The notes beneath the pieces are model-generated. The model made no database searches. It had not been told where the DNA came from and saw nothing but the letters and a program-made list of their open reading frames with translations. Shown one piece after another: positions 30,720 to 39,627 of a stretch of DNA of 64,000 nucleotides. The translations under genes and the position numbers were made by a program. Origin of the DNA: Eubacterium ruminantium (GTDB lineage Bacteria; Bacillota; Clostridia; Lachnospirales; Lachnospiraceae); contig FNUU01000004.1 of NCBI GenBank assembly GCA_900108205.1, positions 124,001 to 188,000 of the forward strand, read 5' to 3'. Within the stretch, counting starts at the first letter, position 1, and each line of letters starts with the position of its first letter.

Positions 30720-30876
30720 ATCTGAATTCCTTTCATAAAATACATTTTTTTGAAAATATATAATACATAGTGCCCTCACCGGGAGTATAAATCATGTTTT
30801 TTTTGAATTGTGCGGTCAGCGTCGGCACAATTGATACCATAACTCGAATTAATCATCTAAACGATAATTTAGCGGC

Positions 30877-30936
30877 TTAGATATCGAGATTGGATACATC
30901 CAATTCTCCAGACATTAAGCGTGGAAGTAAACTATC
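30877..30936 (-). pseudogene. 3' remnant of a second hsdS gene
   Basis: In one reading frame 19 codons read D-SLLPRLMSGELDVSNLDI-stop, matching the end of the intact hsdS (SILPKLMSGELDVSELNL). The next 20 nt after both stop codons are nearly identical too (GCCGCTAAATTAT then GTTTA). It overlaps, in another frame, the last codons of the truncated recombinase, marking the junction where an hsdS was lost or rearranged. Confidence 0.8.
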
Positions 30937-31424
30937 AATTCAAGTTCTTCATCTGTATAAGTTTCTTTTATATTACTTACTGTCTTAACTTTATGAATAC
31001 GTCTAACAGGGCTTTTGATAATGTAATCTTCATCTTCAAGCCACGAGAAAAAACTTGATAATATTCTTCGTATATTATCTATAGTCACCTTGCTTGAACC
31101 ATTTTGTGTTTGGTAATCTGTAAGATATTTTCTCAAATCTTCGGTTTGAATAGTTCTTACATCTTTCTCCAAACTGCTAGTCATCACTTCAATTGTTGCC
31201 AAATAATATTTCAGCGTCTTTTCAGAACACCCTTCTACTCTTTTTGCTGAAATAAATTTTTCTACCAATTCCTGACTATCATTTTCTGAGTTGCCACCTT
31301 TAATAAGTTCTACATCATATCTTTGTAGAACCTGATTCAAATTGCTTTGTAAATCTGCCAATTGTTTATTATCAAGGTATGGCAACATTCTCTGAACTAC
31401 TTCAGAAATTAATTCGTCTCTCAT
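30915..31424 (-). pseudogene. Truncated tyrosine recombinase (N-terminal domain only)
   Basis: 169 codons. Contains the N-terminal SAM-like core-binding domain of XerC/D-type integrases (LVEKFISAKRVEGCSEKTLKYYL, RKYLTDYQ, NIRRILSSFFSWLEDEDYI, KSPVRRI) and runs to TDEELELI. The frame then switches into an hsdS tail and stops, so the whole catalytic domain (R-H-R-Y) is missing. Related recombinases next to hsdS genes invert specificity segments. The ribosome site AGGAG is intact, so a short DNA-binding protein could still be made. Confidence 0.8.
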
Positions 31425-31504
31425 ATCGTTACTCCTTAATATATGTGAGAACGATATGGGCGACAGTTCCGTATATTTACTCCCGCCGCCTATGAGAGTT
31501 TTAT

Positions 31505-32599
31505 TTACTCTTTTTCTTCATCTTTTTTCTGTAAGTAATAAAACTCTTTTTGGGTCTCAATCTCTGCACGTAGCTCCTCCTCTGTCGGAAGATATAATTT
31601 ATACTTTGAAGCAAATAATTGTTCGTTCTCATGAAGCACAGAGTATTTCGCTATGTCCTCATCAGTATCTGTGCATAGGACAATCCCCAAAGTTGGATTA
31701 TCATCTGATGCTTTTTTTAGCTCATCATACATACGGATATACATATCCATCTGGCCAACATCTTGATGTGTAATCTTCTTTGTTTTTAAATCAATAAGAA
31801 CAAAACACTTTAATATGTAATTGTAAAAAACAAGATCAATATAATAATCTTCCTTTTCTGTATGGATGTGCTGTTGTCTTGCAACAAATGCATAACCCTT
31901 TCCCAACTCCATTAGGAATTTCTGCAAATTATCAATAATACTTTGCTCTAAGTCCGATTCAAGATAAGAAGTATCTTGCTGCATTCCTAGGAATTCTGCA
32001 ATAACAGGATTTTTTATAAATTCTAACTTATTCTGATAAGACGAAGTCAGGTTTTTCATTTCATCTTCAACTGCCTGTTTATCCTGTGATTTTAAAATTC
32101 TATAATAATACTGTGAAGAAACATTTCTTTGCAAGGTTGTTGTGCTCCAAACTTGCTCATAAGCTTCTTTTTCGTACCATTTTCTAGCCGTAGTATCTTC
32201 TACCTGGGTTAATATTCTATAATGTGTCCATGAAAGAATTCCTGTTTGTGAACGAGCCTCGTTCATTTTTTCATTTGGCAATAATTGTGAACGAGCTTCG
32301 TTCACAATCCCTGGAAACATACGGTACACTTTTAAGCACTGATAAAGTATTCGTTTTGAATACCCTTTTCCATAAATACTAGTTAGTTCTTTTGATAATT
32401 TATCAATGACCTCTGCTCCATATTTTGCCCTGTCTTTTCCTTCAAGCACTTCTTCATCGATACGTTTCCCTATATACCAATTTCTAAGGACTAATGTAGT
32501 ATCAACAGTCTGATATGCAAATTGTTTGGCTTCATCAATAATAGTGCATATGTCCTTAACCAGATTGTTTGTATTTTCATATTTAATGATTGTATTCAT
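31505..32599 (-). CDS. YhcG/DUF1016 family PD-(D/E)xK nuclease
   Basis: 364 aa. N-terminal DUF1016 helical region (residues 1-160: LVLRNWYIGKRI, YGKGYSKRILYQ, SWTHYRILTQVE) and a C-terminal PD-(D/E)xK nuclease fold with the Asp of YYIDLVFYN and the D-x-K of VLIDLKTKK. This family is commonly found inside type I restriction loci; its exact role is unsettled. The segment IVNEARSQ...NEARSQ contains an 18-bp palindromic sequence present twice in the gene. AAAGGA precedes the ATG, 45 nt after hsdS. Confidence 0.85.
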   Translation of the reverse strand: MNTIIKYENTNNLVKDICTIIDEAKQFAYQTVDTTLVLRNWYIGKRIDEEVLEGKDRAKYGAEVIDKLSKELTSIYGKGYSKRILYQCLKVYRMFPGIVNEARSQLLPNEKMNEARSQTGILSWTHYRILTQVEDTTARKWYEKEAYEQVWSTTTLQRNVSSQYYYRILKSQDKQAVEDEMKNLTSSYQNKLEFIKNPVIAEFLGMQQDTSYLESDLEQSIIDNLQKFLMELGKGYAFVARQQHIHTEKEDYYIDLVFYNYILKCFVLIDLKTKKITHQDVGQMDMYIRMYDELKKASDDNPTLGIVLCTDTDEDIAKYSVLHENEQLFASKYKLYLPTEEELRAEIETQKEFYYLQKKDEEKE

Positions 32600-32643
32600 T
32601 TCATCAGTCCTTTCTTGGTTAATGTAAACAATAATTTAGCGGC

Positions 32644-33732
32644 TTAAAGATTGAGTTCAGAGACATCTAGCTCTCCGGACATCAATTTAGGTAATATAGA
32701 GTCTCTTGTGTTTGCAAGAACCGCGTTTTCATACTGATTATTTATGATAAGTTCAAACATCTGTGATGTGGATTTATTGAACTCATCTATTACTTCAGCA
32801 GAAGGAATTACACATGGGATACTCATGATGTCAGCAGCACTAATGTTAGGTTGGGCGCTTCCTTGACCGCGATTAATCACTTCCGATACTACTTCTGGTT
32901 GTTTAAGCGTACAATAAATAAAAGGCAGTCTAGATATTGGATTATCTCCAAGGAAAAACTTTCCAACACGCTGATTTACCAAAATTGTCTCGGATACCTT
33001 AGGAACCATTGCGAACTTACCAATTGTTGCTCCAGTCATAGCAATAAGGAGATCACCGCCACCTACTATGAAATCATTAGCAAGTGATATTTTATCCTCT
33101 GATACATATGAGCAATCAGACAAATTCAAACAGTCTTGGTTTATGGATCCAATCTTTATAACTGGAACTCCTGAATCTTGCCACCATTTGCTTTTGAAAG
33201 CGAAGCCAGACTTGATATTGCAGTAGTCACCTATACATCCATCTTTGTTGCTACTACCTATCATTTCTGAATAAATACAAAGAGATTGCTGAAGTAAATT
33301 ATCGTTTATTTCGCTGTTAATCAATATTTTATTGTCTATACATTCTAATATCTTTGCTATTTTTCTTTGATTTTGGACATCTGGTAAAACCACATCAATA
33401 TTACCTAGTATTCCTTGTGTCAACAGTGGTTGAGATGTCCCTATTCTACGTTCATTGAGTTTTAAGCTTTTTAATAGATAATACAAATAAACAAGGTCAT
33501 TACAATCTTTGCTTTCTGCTTTTATTGCATTATCAGATACCCAGCACTTCCCTTTTTCTAAGAATACACTTCCACAGTAAGCTCCCACTCTTCCAATTAT
33601 AATTCCATTCTCCATGTTAAAGTCATTTGAGTAACCAAGAATTCCATTTCCTCCATAAACCGGATATTCACCTTCTAAGGATGGCCGCTTTTTTCCGTTA
33701 GAAAAACTTGCATATTCAGACAATAAACTCAT
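32644..33732 (-). CDS. hsdS: Type I restriction enzyme, HsdS specificity subunit
   Basis: 362 aa with two target-recognition domains separated by a conserved helix. The first half (YPVYGGNGILGY, GRVGAYCGSVF, ILECIDNKILINSEIND) and the second half (KSGFAFKSKWW, IKIGSINQD, LLIAMTGATIGK) each specify half of a bipartite DNA site. The ending is NTRDSILPKLMSGELDV. Start at 33732 (MSLLSEY) has GGAGG at 6 nt and overlaps the preceding gene by 17 nt. A second hsdS tail lies 1.7 kb downstream, so specificity may once have been switchable. Confidence 0.9.
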   Translation of the reverse strand: MSLLSEYASFSNGKKRPSLEGEYPVYGGNGILGYSNDFNMENGIIIGRVGAYCGSVFLEKGKCWVSDNAIKAESKDCNDLVYLYYLLKSLKLNERRIGTSQPLLTQGILGNIDVVLPDVQNQRKIAKILECIDNKILINSEINDNLLQQSLCIYSEMIGSSNKDGCIGDYCNIKSGFAFKSKWWQDSGVPVIKIGSINQDCLNLSDCSYVSEDKISLANDFIVGGGDLLIAMTGATIGKFAMVPKVSETILVNQRVGKFFLGDNPISRLPFIYCTLKQPEVVSEVINRGQGSAQPNISAADIMSIPCVIPSAEVIDEFNKSTSQMFELIINNQYENAVLANTRDSILPKLMSGELDVSELNL

Positions 33733-34165
33733 CTTTTTCCTCCACATCGATGATAAAATAAGGACTCATACTACACCTAGAAACTTCATTCAAAGGTCTT
33801 TTTGATGAAGAAACCACACAAGTACTCAAAACATTTTTGGGAGCTTCTTCAAATCTAATAATCTTGAACCATGTTCTAAACGAATCCACATTGTTACGAT
33901 AGTATTCTGGAATATACTCTATATCAGGTAAATCTCGTTGTATTCTGTCAACATGGGTCCAATATCTTGCTGCTTTTCCACTATGTATCAAAAGAATTCT
34001 AGGTGTATTATTGGCAAGAACATCATTAATTATTTTTTGAGAAACAGGCGAACCCAGTTTTCCATACCATACAAATCCATGTTTTTCTATTATTTCATTA
34101 TGAGCTATGATAGTTCCTCTGTCAGGAGCGAAATTATCAGCAAATCTTAATGCAATTGTTTTCAT
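33716..34165 (-). CDS. Unknown protein between hsdM and hsdS
   Basis: 149 aa. Not assigned to a family. Visible features: a start MKTIALRFADNFAPDRGTI, the aromatic-rich centre FVWYGKLGSPVS and HSGKAARYWTHVDRI, and EYYRN.. FRTWFKIIRFEE. The spread of Trp and Tyr residues recalls small PUA/EVE-like domains that bind modified bases, but this is only an impression. AGGAG precedes the ATG; it is 9 nt after hsdM and overlaps hsdS, so it is made as part of the restriction operon. Confidence 0.6.
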   Translation of the reverse strand: MKTIALRFADNFAPDRGTIIAHNEIIEKHGFVWYGKLGSPVSQKIINDVLANNTPRILLIHSGKAARYWTHVDRIQRDLPDIEYIPEYYRNNVDSFRTWFKIIRFEEAPKNVLSTCVVSSSKRPLNEVSRCSMSPYFIIDVEEKDEFIV

Positions 34166-34174
34166 TTTTTTCTC

Positions 34175-35683
34175 CTAAATCTCGTAGCCTATAGCCCCCA
34201 GCTTCTTCCTGATTTCATCTTCGAGTTCATGAGACTTCTTGAACATATCCGAAAGCTCTGATGTCAGTCTAGCCATCTTCTCTTCAAATGGTTCGCCATC
34301 ATCTTCCTGCTCTTCTATTCCAACATATCTTCCAGGAGTTAAGATGTAATCCTGTTTTGCAATATCCTCAATAGAAGCTACTGAGCAGAAACCTTTTACA
34401 TCCTCAAGTGTTCCATTCTGGAAAACTTCAAATGTATCTGCCAGCTTCTGTATATCTTCATCAGTAAAATCGCGATGCTTTCTATCTACCATATGTCCCA
34501 TCTTACGTGCATCAATGAACAGCGTCTTACCCTTCTGCTTCTTACCCTTAGTAATAAACCACAGAGTAACCGGGATAGTTACACTGTAGAAAAGCTGCGT
34601 AGGCATTGCGATTATACCTTCGATCAGATCATCTTCAATTATTCTTTTACGTATGTCACCTTCACCGCTGGATTGTGTCGAAAGAGCACCATTTGCAAGC
34701 ACAAGACCAATCTTGCCATTTGGCGCAAGATGGTGGATCATATGCTGTATCCATGCGTAGTTGGCATTTCCTGCAGGTGGAAGTCCATATTTCCAGCGCA
34801 CATCATCCTGAAGTTTTTCTTGATTCCATGGATGATAATTAAAAGGCGGATTTGCAAGTATAAAGTCAGCTTTAAGCGTAGGATGCAGATCATTTGTGAA
34901 AGTATCTGCCTGATATGGTCCGAAATCAGCGTCTATACCTCTGATAGCCATATTCATCTTGGCCATCTTCCAGGTATCTGCATTTGCCTCCTGACCGTAA
35001 ACTGATATTGATCCCCTGTTTCCGGAATGCGCCTGAATAAACTTGGCACTCTGAACGAACATTCCTCCGGATCCGCAGCAGCAGTCATACACACGGCAAT
35101 TGTCAAACGGACGAAGGATGGAAACGAGTGTCTTAACAACGCTTGCCGGTGTATAGAATTCTCCACCGCCAACGCCTTCCTTCTCAGCAAACTGAGCGAT
35201 ACAGTACTCATATGTACGTCCCAGAAGATCCTCGCTCTTCTCAGCATCGGACATATCAATATTGTTTGTAAATATATCAACAACATCACCGAGAACTCTC
35301 TTGTCGAGATCTGGACTGGCATAATTCTTCGGAAGAACATTTTTCAGAGTCTTATTATCAGCCTCAATCGCTCTCATGGCATCATCGATTACAGTTCCAA
35401 TCTCCGGTGTATGAGCCTTTGATGCAATATAGCTCCATCTGGCCTCTTCAGGAACAAAGAATACATTCTCCATCGTGTATGCATCTCTGTCATCTTCAAA
35501 GCCATCGCCCTCTTCAACAAGTTCATTATATCTGCGATCAAATGCAGCTGATATATATCTGAGGAATATGAGTCCTATGATAACCTTTCTGTATTCCGCT
35601 GCCGGAATATGCCCCCACAGAACGCACGCAGCATCCCAGAGTTGTTTCTCAAAGCCTATATTTGCGTTAGTTTTTTCTGCCAT
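34175..35683 (-). CDS. hsdM: Type I restriction enzyme, HsdM methyltransferase subunit
   Basis: 502 aa N6-adenine methyltransferase. Helical N-terminal domain (KQLWDAACVLWGHIPAAEYRK), AdoMet motif I VYDCCCGSGGMF near residue 203, catalytic motif IV NPPF near 278, and a C-terminal helical tail that contacts HsdS. Start MAEKTNANIGF (35683) is the family start with a GGGGTGG site; the ATG 33 nt upstream has none. First gene of the hsdM - unknown - hsdS - yhcG operon. Confidence 0.95.
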   Translation of the reverse strand: MAEKTNANIGFEKQLWDAACVLWGHIPAAEYRKVIIGLIFLRYISAAFDRRYNELVEEGDGFEDDRDAYTMENVFFVPEEARWSYIASKAHTPEIGTVIDDAMRAIEADNKTLKNVLPKNYASPDLDKRVLGDVVDIFTNNIDMSDAEKSEDLLGRTYEYCIAQFAEKEGVGGGEFYTPASVVKTLVSILRPFDNCRVYDCCCGSGGMFVQSAKFIQAHSGNRGSISVYGQEANADTWKMAKMNMAIRGIDADFGPYQADTFTNDLHPTLKADFILANPPFNYHPWNQEKLQDDVRWKYGLPPAGNANYAWIQHMIHHLAPNGKIGLVLANGALSTQSSGEGDIRKRIIEDDLIEGIIAMPTQLFYSVTIPVTLWFITKGKKQKGKTLFIDARKMGHMVDRKHRDFTDEDIQKLADTFEVFQNGTLEDVKGFCSVASIEDIAKQDYILTPGRYVGIEEQEDDGEPFEEKMARLTSELSDMFKKSHELEDEIRKKLGAIGYEI

Positions 35684-35905
35684 CTGCTTCCACCCCTTAT
35701 ATCTATATATTCCCAAATTTTGGACGCAAAACTCCGACTGTAATTATACCACTTTTACTCCTGTTTATCACCTAAAAACTCATCAAAGCTGTACTGTGAC
35801 CATTTATTTGTACTCAATTTAATTCATGTTATGCTTACTATCACTGATCTTATAGCTGTTATCAGCTTATTCGCTACATTCTGATTGGTCGAAATAGCAA
35901 ATCTT

Positions 35906-36027
35906 TGTGTAGATGCTGACTGCGTCAGCTCATCCCCTCGTGACTCCGTCACTCGGTGATGGATATTCGCCAAATGTCTGCTTTTGCATGTTCCATGCAC
36001 GCAGCCACTTGGCTCATTATCTACACA
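35906..36027. repeat. Structured palindromic element A
   Basis: Outer arms TGTGTAGAT and ATCTACACA enclose several hairpins (GCTGAC-GCAGTC-type, CTCGTGACTCC-GTCACTCG). The first 29 nt, the internal GATGGATATTCGCCAAATG block and the closing arm are shared with element B at 49688-49851, while the middle differs. It is followed directly by a terminator. It could be a small RNA gene or a non-autonomous repeat. Confidence 0.6.
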
Positions 36028-36071
36028 AAAAAATAACCGCCCTATCCCTGAAATGATTAGGCGGTTATTTT
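36027..36071. terminator. Bidirectional intrinsic terminator
   Basis: Stem AAATAACCGCC / GGCGGTTATTT with an 18-nt loop, an A-run before and T-run after on the plus strand. It lies beside element A, between giant gene 3 and hsdM. Confidence 0.7.
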
Positions 36072-36129
36072 AATGCAAAATTATAACCAGGGCTAACCGT
36101 CTATCGGTAGCACCTTTCATTTATTATAT

Positions 36130-36202
36130 AGACTATTCCGAGGCTTTTGGTGCTGTGCTATTCGGGAAAACAGTCACGTTATTGGGTGTAGTTATTTAGA
36201 AA
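36130..36202 (+). repeat. 74-bp dispersed repeat, copy 2
   Basis: About 88% identical by eye to 44590-44665 (which is inverted). Core CTATTCCGAGG, TATTCGGGAAAACAGTCA, GGTGTAGTTATTTAGAAA. It lies in the 565-nt gene-free stretch between giant gene 3 and hsdM. The remainder of that stretch (35717-35905, 36072-36129, 36203-36281) shows nothing I recognise. Confidence 0.65.
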
Positions 36203-36281
36203 TCGATATACTAGCCCTGCACCAGCACATTGTTAATCATATGTTTAGATGTTTTCATCCTGTTTTCATAGAATATTACAG

Positions 36282-39200
36282 TCATATTCTAATTGAGTTA
36301 TACATATGCATATTATTCTGGTTCTGAACCTGAGGATTCTGCTGATTCTGTCTTGCTGCCGCTGCTTCTCTGTTGTTAAAGTTTCGAAGCGCTGTCTCAG
36401 TGATCTTTGGATTCTGAAGAATTCTCATGAATTTGTTCATGTTAACGCCTCTGCCGTCCTTATTTAAGGTGAGACCAAACTTGTCAATGACAGCTTCCTT
36501 TATGCAGTTTAAGAGTTCCTGTGCCTTATCCGGCTTTGTGACCATCTTATTTGCAAGCGAACGGTTATTCTCATTTCTAATGATCTTACTGAATATAACA
36601 TCAGACAACTCTATCTGGACATCCTTTGCGTACTTCTGCTGGTCCTGTGTAAGTGCATTCGGCTCCATAAATGTAAGGAAATCGCTTCTGGAATTAACAA
36701 AGTCAGTAAAACCTCTGCGGAAACGATCAAGGTTTCTGTTACAGATGTTGATCAGGTCGTCGGTAGAATCTTCAATCTTCTTCCACTCAGTAAGACCATT
36801 CTCAGGATGACTTCTCATGCATTCCTTAAATTCAGGATTCTTGGCCAGTTCTTTATATTCATTTTTAATGAAACCTCCGTTTATCTTGTCGATAACATCT
36901 CTCGGAGTCTGGAATTCAGCCATCGGCTTATATGCCTTATCCATGTACTTCTTAAGAGTAAAATACTTAGCTTTGTCGAGATCGGTCATATTTGGCTTTA
37001 TATTTTCATAATCCGCAACCGTTCCAATATAGGTATACTTTCTGCTGAAGGTTTTTGATATTTCATGAACCTTTGCTCTGAGCTTCAGCTGATATGACGA
37101 TGTATTCATTTGATCATGATATGGCTGGCGGCGCATGCCCGATTCACCGTTTAACGGATATTTTACAACCGACTGGATTTCGTTATATTTTGCCTCTGCC
37201 TCATTGTAAGTCTTCTTGCCGTAAATCTGGCCGTTTTCGTCCTTCATAACACAAAGTCCCGCGCAGAGATTGTTATAATTGTTCATCATAACAAGAGCTA
37301 TCTTCTTAATGTCCTTTGAAATCCTAAGTCTGTCACTGCCTCTGTCACTACCCTTGATTCCAAATATTCCATAATGACTATCATAGTAAGAATCTGCAGC
37401 ATCATAGAGCTCTCTGAAATTTCTGAGCACTTCCGACGGGTTGGAATTCTTATTCTCAAGCTGCTCCTTAACTATCCTGAGAGACCTGGCCATCCTCTTG
37501 TATGAATCAGAACCTTCTACCAAATCATTGCTCTCAAAGTTAGCTTCCCTGTTATCCTGAGTCCTTGCAAGGTCCCTGCAGAAACTGTCAAGAACAATTG
37601 CCATACTTGACACGCCTTCCTTATAATTTTCAAAGCCGTAGAAATACTCCTTATATGCTTTCTTATCTTCAATTGAAAGATTGTCATAAGACTCAGTATT
37701 CTGAATGATAGGCTGATTTGGACGGTTATTGTTGCGAGGAGGGCGATTATTTGCGCGGTTATTTGCAGGAGGGTTCTGATGGTTGGCATTTGCCTGACCG
37801 ACATTCACATTGCCGGCATTTGGCTGACCAACATTCACATTACCGGCATTCGGCTGATCATCAACCGGACGGAAATCATTCATGACATTCACTATACGGC
37901 TGGCCTGATTAACCTGCTGATCAGCCTGATTCATTATCTGCTGCGCACGCTCCCTGATACGCTGCTGATCATTAAGCTGATTATTCTGCTCGTTCTGAAT
38001 GTTCTCTATATTCTGCTGATCATCACGCTGAATATCGTCTTCATCGCTATATTCGCTGTCATCATCTCCGATGTCATTATTCTCGTCCTCAACAACATTT
38101 TCAGCATCATTCTGAACCTGGTTATCATTTACGATTACATTATCGTTATTGATGTTGTTCTGATTGTCGATTTCATTATTATTGTTTTTAATCTCGTCTT
38201 CTGCCTTGTTCTCGTCCCCGATATCATTGACAATCTCTTCCTCATACTCCAGTTCATCGAACGGATTTTCATTCTCGAGTATTTGATCAAATGCATCCTC
38301 CTTTGCCTTTTTCAGGTCTTCCTCAATCTTTTTATGCTCTTCTTCTGCCTTCTTGATCTCCTCGGCAAGTCTCTTCTTCTCTGCGATCGCGTCATCGATC
38401 AGCTTCTTTGCTTCCTGTACATTCTGTGGATTCTTAACCAGTGAAGCTGTAAAATATGACTGAAGAGCATATCTGAGTCCGTACATCTGATCAAACTCAA
38501 GATATTTTACGCAGTCAGAGATTTCTCTCTTCATTTTTTGATCAAAACTGATCTTATTAAGCAACATGGCATACTGATAATCATCTAACTGATCACTTAT
38601 GGCTCCGAGAAGAATATGAAGCTTATTCTCCATATTTCCATTTTCATTTGCCCATGCTTCACGATCAAATTCATGTCTCTGGGCATCTATATTTCTGAAA
38701 TTGATAACAACCTTATCACGTTTTCTTATGCCCGCAATAGCTCTGTTGATATCATAATCCGCTGCAAATACATTGTTATCATCAAAGTCATGGATGAGAT
38801 TATGAGTCTGATCCAGTTCAGCATTAATCTCTTCCTCCGACTTGCCTGTAACCTTAATAGCTCTCTCGAAAAGGTCCTCAGTAATTGTTGCGATAGCATC
38901 CTCGACGAAATCTTCCGCCTCCTGGCCTTCAAGTCCCGTAAAGTCTGTACCGCCAAAGGCTACGATAAAAAGATTATAATTCTTTTTTAATAATGCCGAA
39001 TCCGTATACCTTGTTGCAAGAACAAGGAGTTCCTGAAGCTTCGGATCTTTCCTTATATTTATAAGCATCCTGGTGAAATCATCGGCACCTCCGATCTTCT
39101 CACCAAGCTTACCGAGAATCTCGTTACATCTGAGCTGATAGCCTACACGGTCAACAGAACTGTCAAGGAAATAATTGAGGCCCTTATCCGAAAGATCAAT

Positions 39201-39419
39201 TGAAAGATTTGGATTCTGGATACCTTCAAATATAAACAGTAACTGCTGCATCTCCTCTTCAGGCGTCGGCTTCTTGTAAACATTCTGAATATATTTGGAA
39301 TTCTTCTCGTTCTCAGCTTTCTGCTTCGCCTCTTCCATCTGCTGCTCAAGAATCGCATTATTCTCCTCAATCGCTAACTTGATCTGTTCTTCTTCGCTTA
39401 ATTCATTTATTTCCTTCAT
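36282..39419 (-). CDS. Giant protein 3 (unknown function, Asn-rich linker)
   Basis: 1045 aa, no signal peptide or membrane helix. A Glu/Lys/Gln coiled coil covers residues 1-60. A helical domain follows to about 340, then a Lys/Glu coiled coil (about 340-385). A long acidic, Asn/Gln/Asp-rich low-complexity linker (about 395-575) includes the repeated NAGNVNVGQ unit. The C-terminal module shared with giants 1 and 2 (about 585-715: SYKRMARSLR, DAADSYY, FGIKGSDRGSDRLR) and a helical end complete it. The low-complexity linker suggests a flexible tether between two folded parts. AAGG precedes the ATG. Promoter block at 39546-39586; a strong hairpin lies in its 5' UTR. No function can be named. Confidence 0.85.
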   Translation of the reverse strand: MKEINELSEEEQIKLAIEENNAILEQQMEEAKQKAENEKNSKYIQNVYKKPTPEEEMQQLLFIFEGIQNPNLSIDLSDKGLNYFLDSSVDRVGYQLRCNEILGKLGEKIGGADDFTRMLINIRKDPKLQELLVLATRYTDSALLKKNYNLFIVAFGGTDFTGLEGQEAEDFVEDAIATITEDLFERAIKVTGKSEEEINAELDQTHNLIHDFDDNNVFAADYDINRAIAGIRKRDKVVINFRNIDAQRHEFDREAWANENGNMENKLHILLGAISDQLDDYQYAMLLNKISFDQKMKREISDCVKYLEFDQMYGLRYALQSYFTASLVKNPQNVQEAKKLIDDAIAEKKRLAEEIKKAEEEHKKIEEDLKKAKEDAFDQILENENPFDELEYEEEIVNDIGDENKAEDEIKNNNNEIDNQNNINNDNVIVNDNQVQNDAENVVEDENNDIGDDDSEYSDEDDIQRDDQQNIENIQNEQNNQLNDQQRIRERAQQIMNQADQQVNQASRIVNVMNDFRPVDDQPNAGNVNVGQPNAGNVNVGQANANHQNPPANNRANNRPPRNNNRPNQPIIQNTESYDNLSIEDKKAYKEYFYGFENYKEGVSSMAIVLDSFCRDLARTQDNREANFESNDLVEGSDSYKRMARSLRIVKEQLENKNSNPSEVLRNFRELYDAADSYYDSHYGIFGIKGSDRGSDRLRISKDIKKIALVMMNNYNNLCAGLCVMKDENGQIYGKKTYNEAEAKYNEIQSVVKYPLNGESGMRRQPYHDQMNTSSYQLKLRAKVHEISKTFSRKYTYIGTVADYENIKPNMTDLDKAKYFTLKKYMDKAYKPMAEFQTPRDVIDKINGGFIKNEYKELAKNPEFKECMRSHPENGLTEWKKIEDSTDDLINICNRNLDRFRRGFTDFVNSRSDFLTFMEPNALTQDQQKYAKDVQIELSDVIFSKIIRNENNRSLANKMVTKPDKAQELLNCIKEAVIDKFGLTLNKDGRGVNMNKFMRILQNPKITETALRNFNNREAAAARQNQQNPQVQNQNNMHMYNSIRI

Positions 39420-39463
39420 CCTGTAACCTTACCTTTCTTTGATAATCGTCTTTATCCCAAACT

Positions 39464-39523
39464 AAAACGCCCGGTGATCAATATGTGCGTGATAAAACCA
39501 CCTGCATATTGATTACCGGGCGC
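39464..39523 (-). promoter_or_regulatory. Hairpin in the 5' UTR of giant gene 3
   Basis: Minus strand arms CGCCCGGTAATCAATATG and CATATTGATCACCGGGCG (one mismatch) followed by TTTTAGTTT. It lies downstream of the conserved promoter block, so it would act as an attenuator for giant gene 3; it could otherwise serve as the terminator of the acyltransferase transcript. Confidence 0.55.
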
Positions 39524-39545
39524 ATATCATCACTAGCATAGTTGC

Positions 39546-39586
39546 AGTATAACGTATGATTAATAACAAAAGCGCAACAAAGTAAC
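39546..39586 (-). promoter_or_regulatory. Conserved promoter block of giant gene 3
   Basis: Minus strand: GTTAC-TT-TGTTGCG-CT-TTTGTTAT (39586-39563), 11 nt, -10 TATACT (39551-39546). Same layout as for giant genes 1 and 2. Confidence 0.65.
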
Positions 39587-39627
39587 GGTTCAAAGGACCG
39601 TGAGTCCGAACGTATAAGTAACGGGGG

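Noticed and set aside
30810..30840. Terminator downstream of the hsdS remnant
   Set aside because: The AATTGTGC / GCACAATT hairpin has its T-run on the wrong side for either direction of transcription.
26482..35683. Prophage
   Set aside because: Only a truncated recombinase is present; there are no phage structural, replication or lysis genes. The content is a restriction island.
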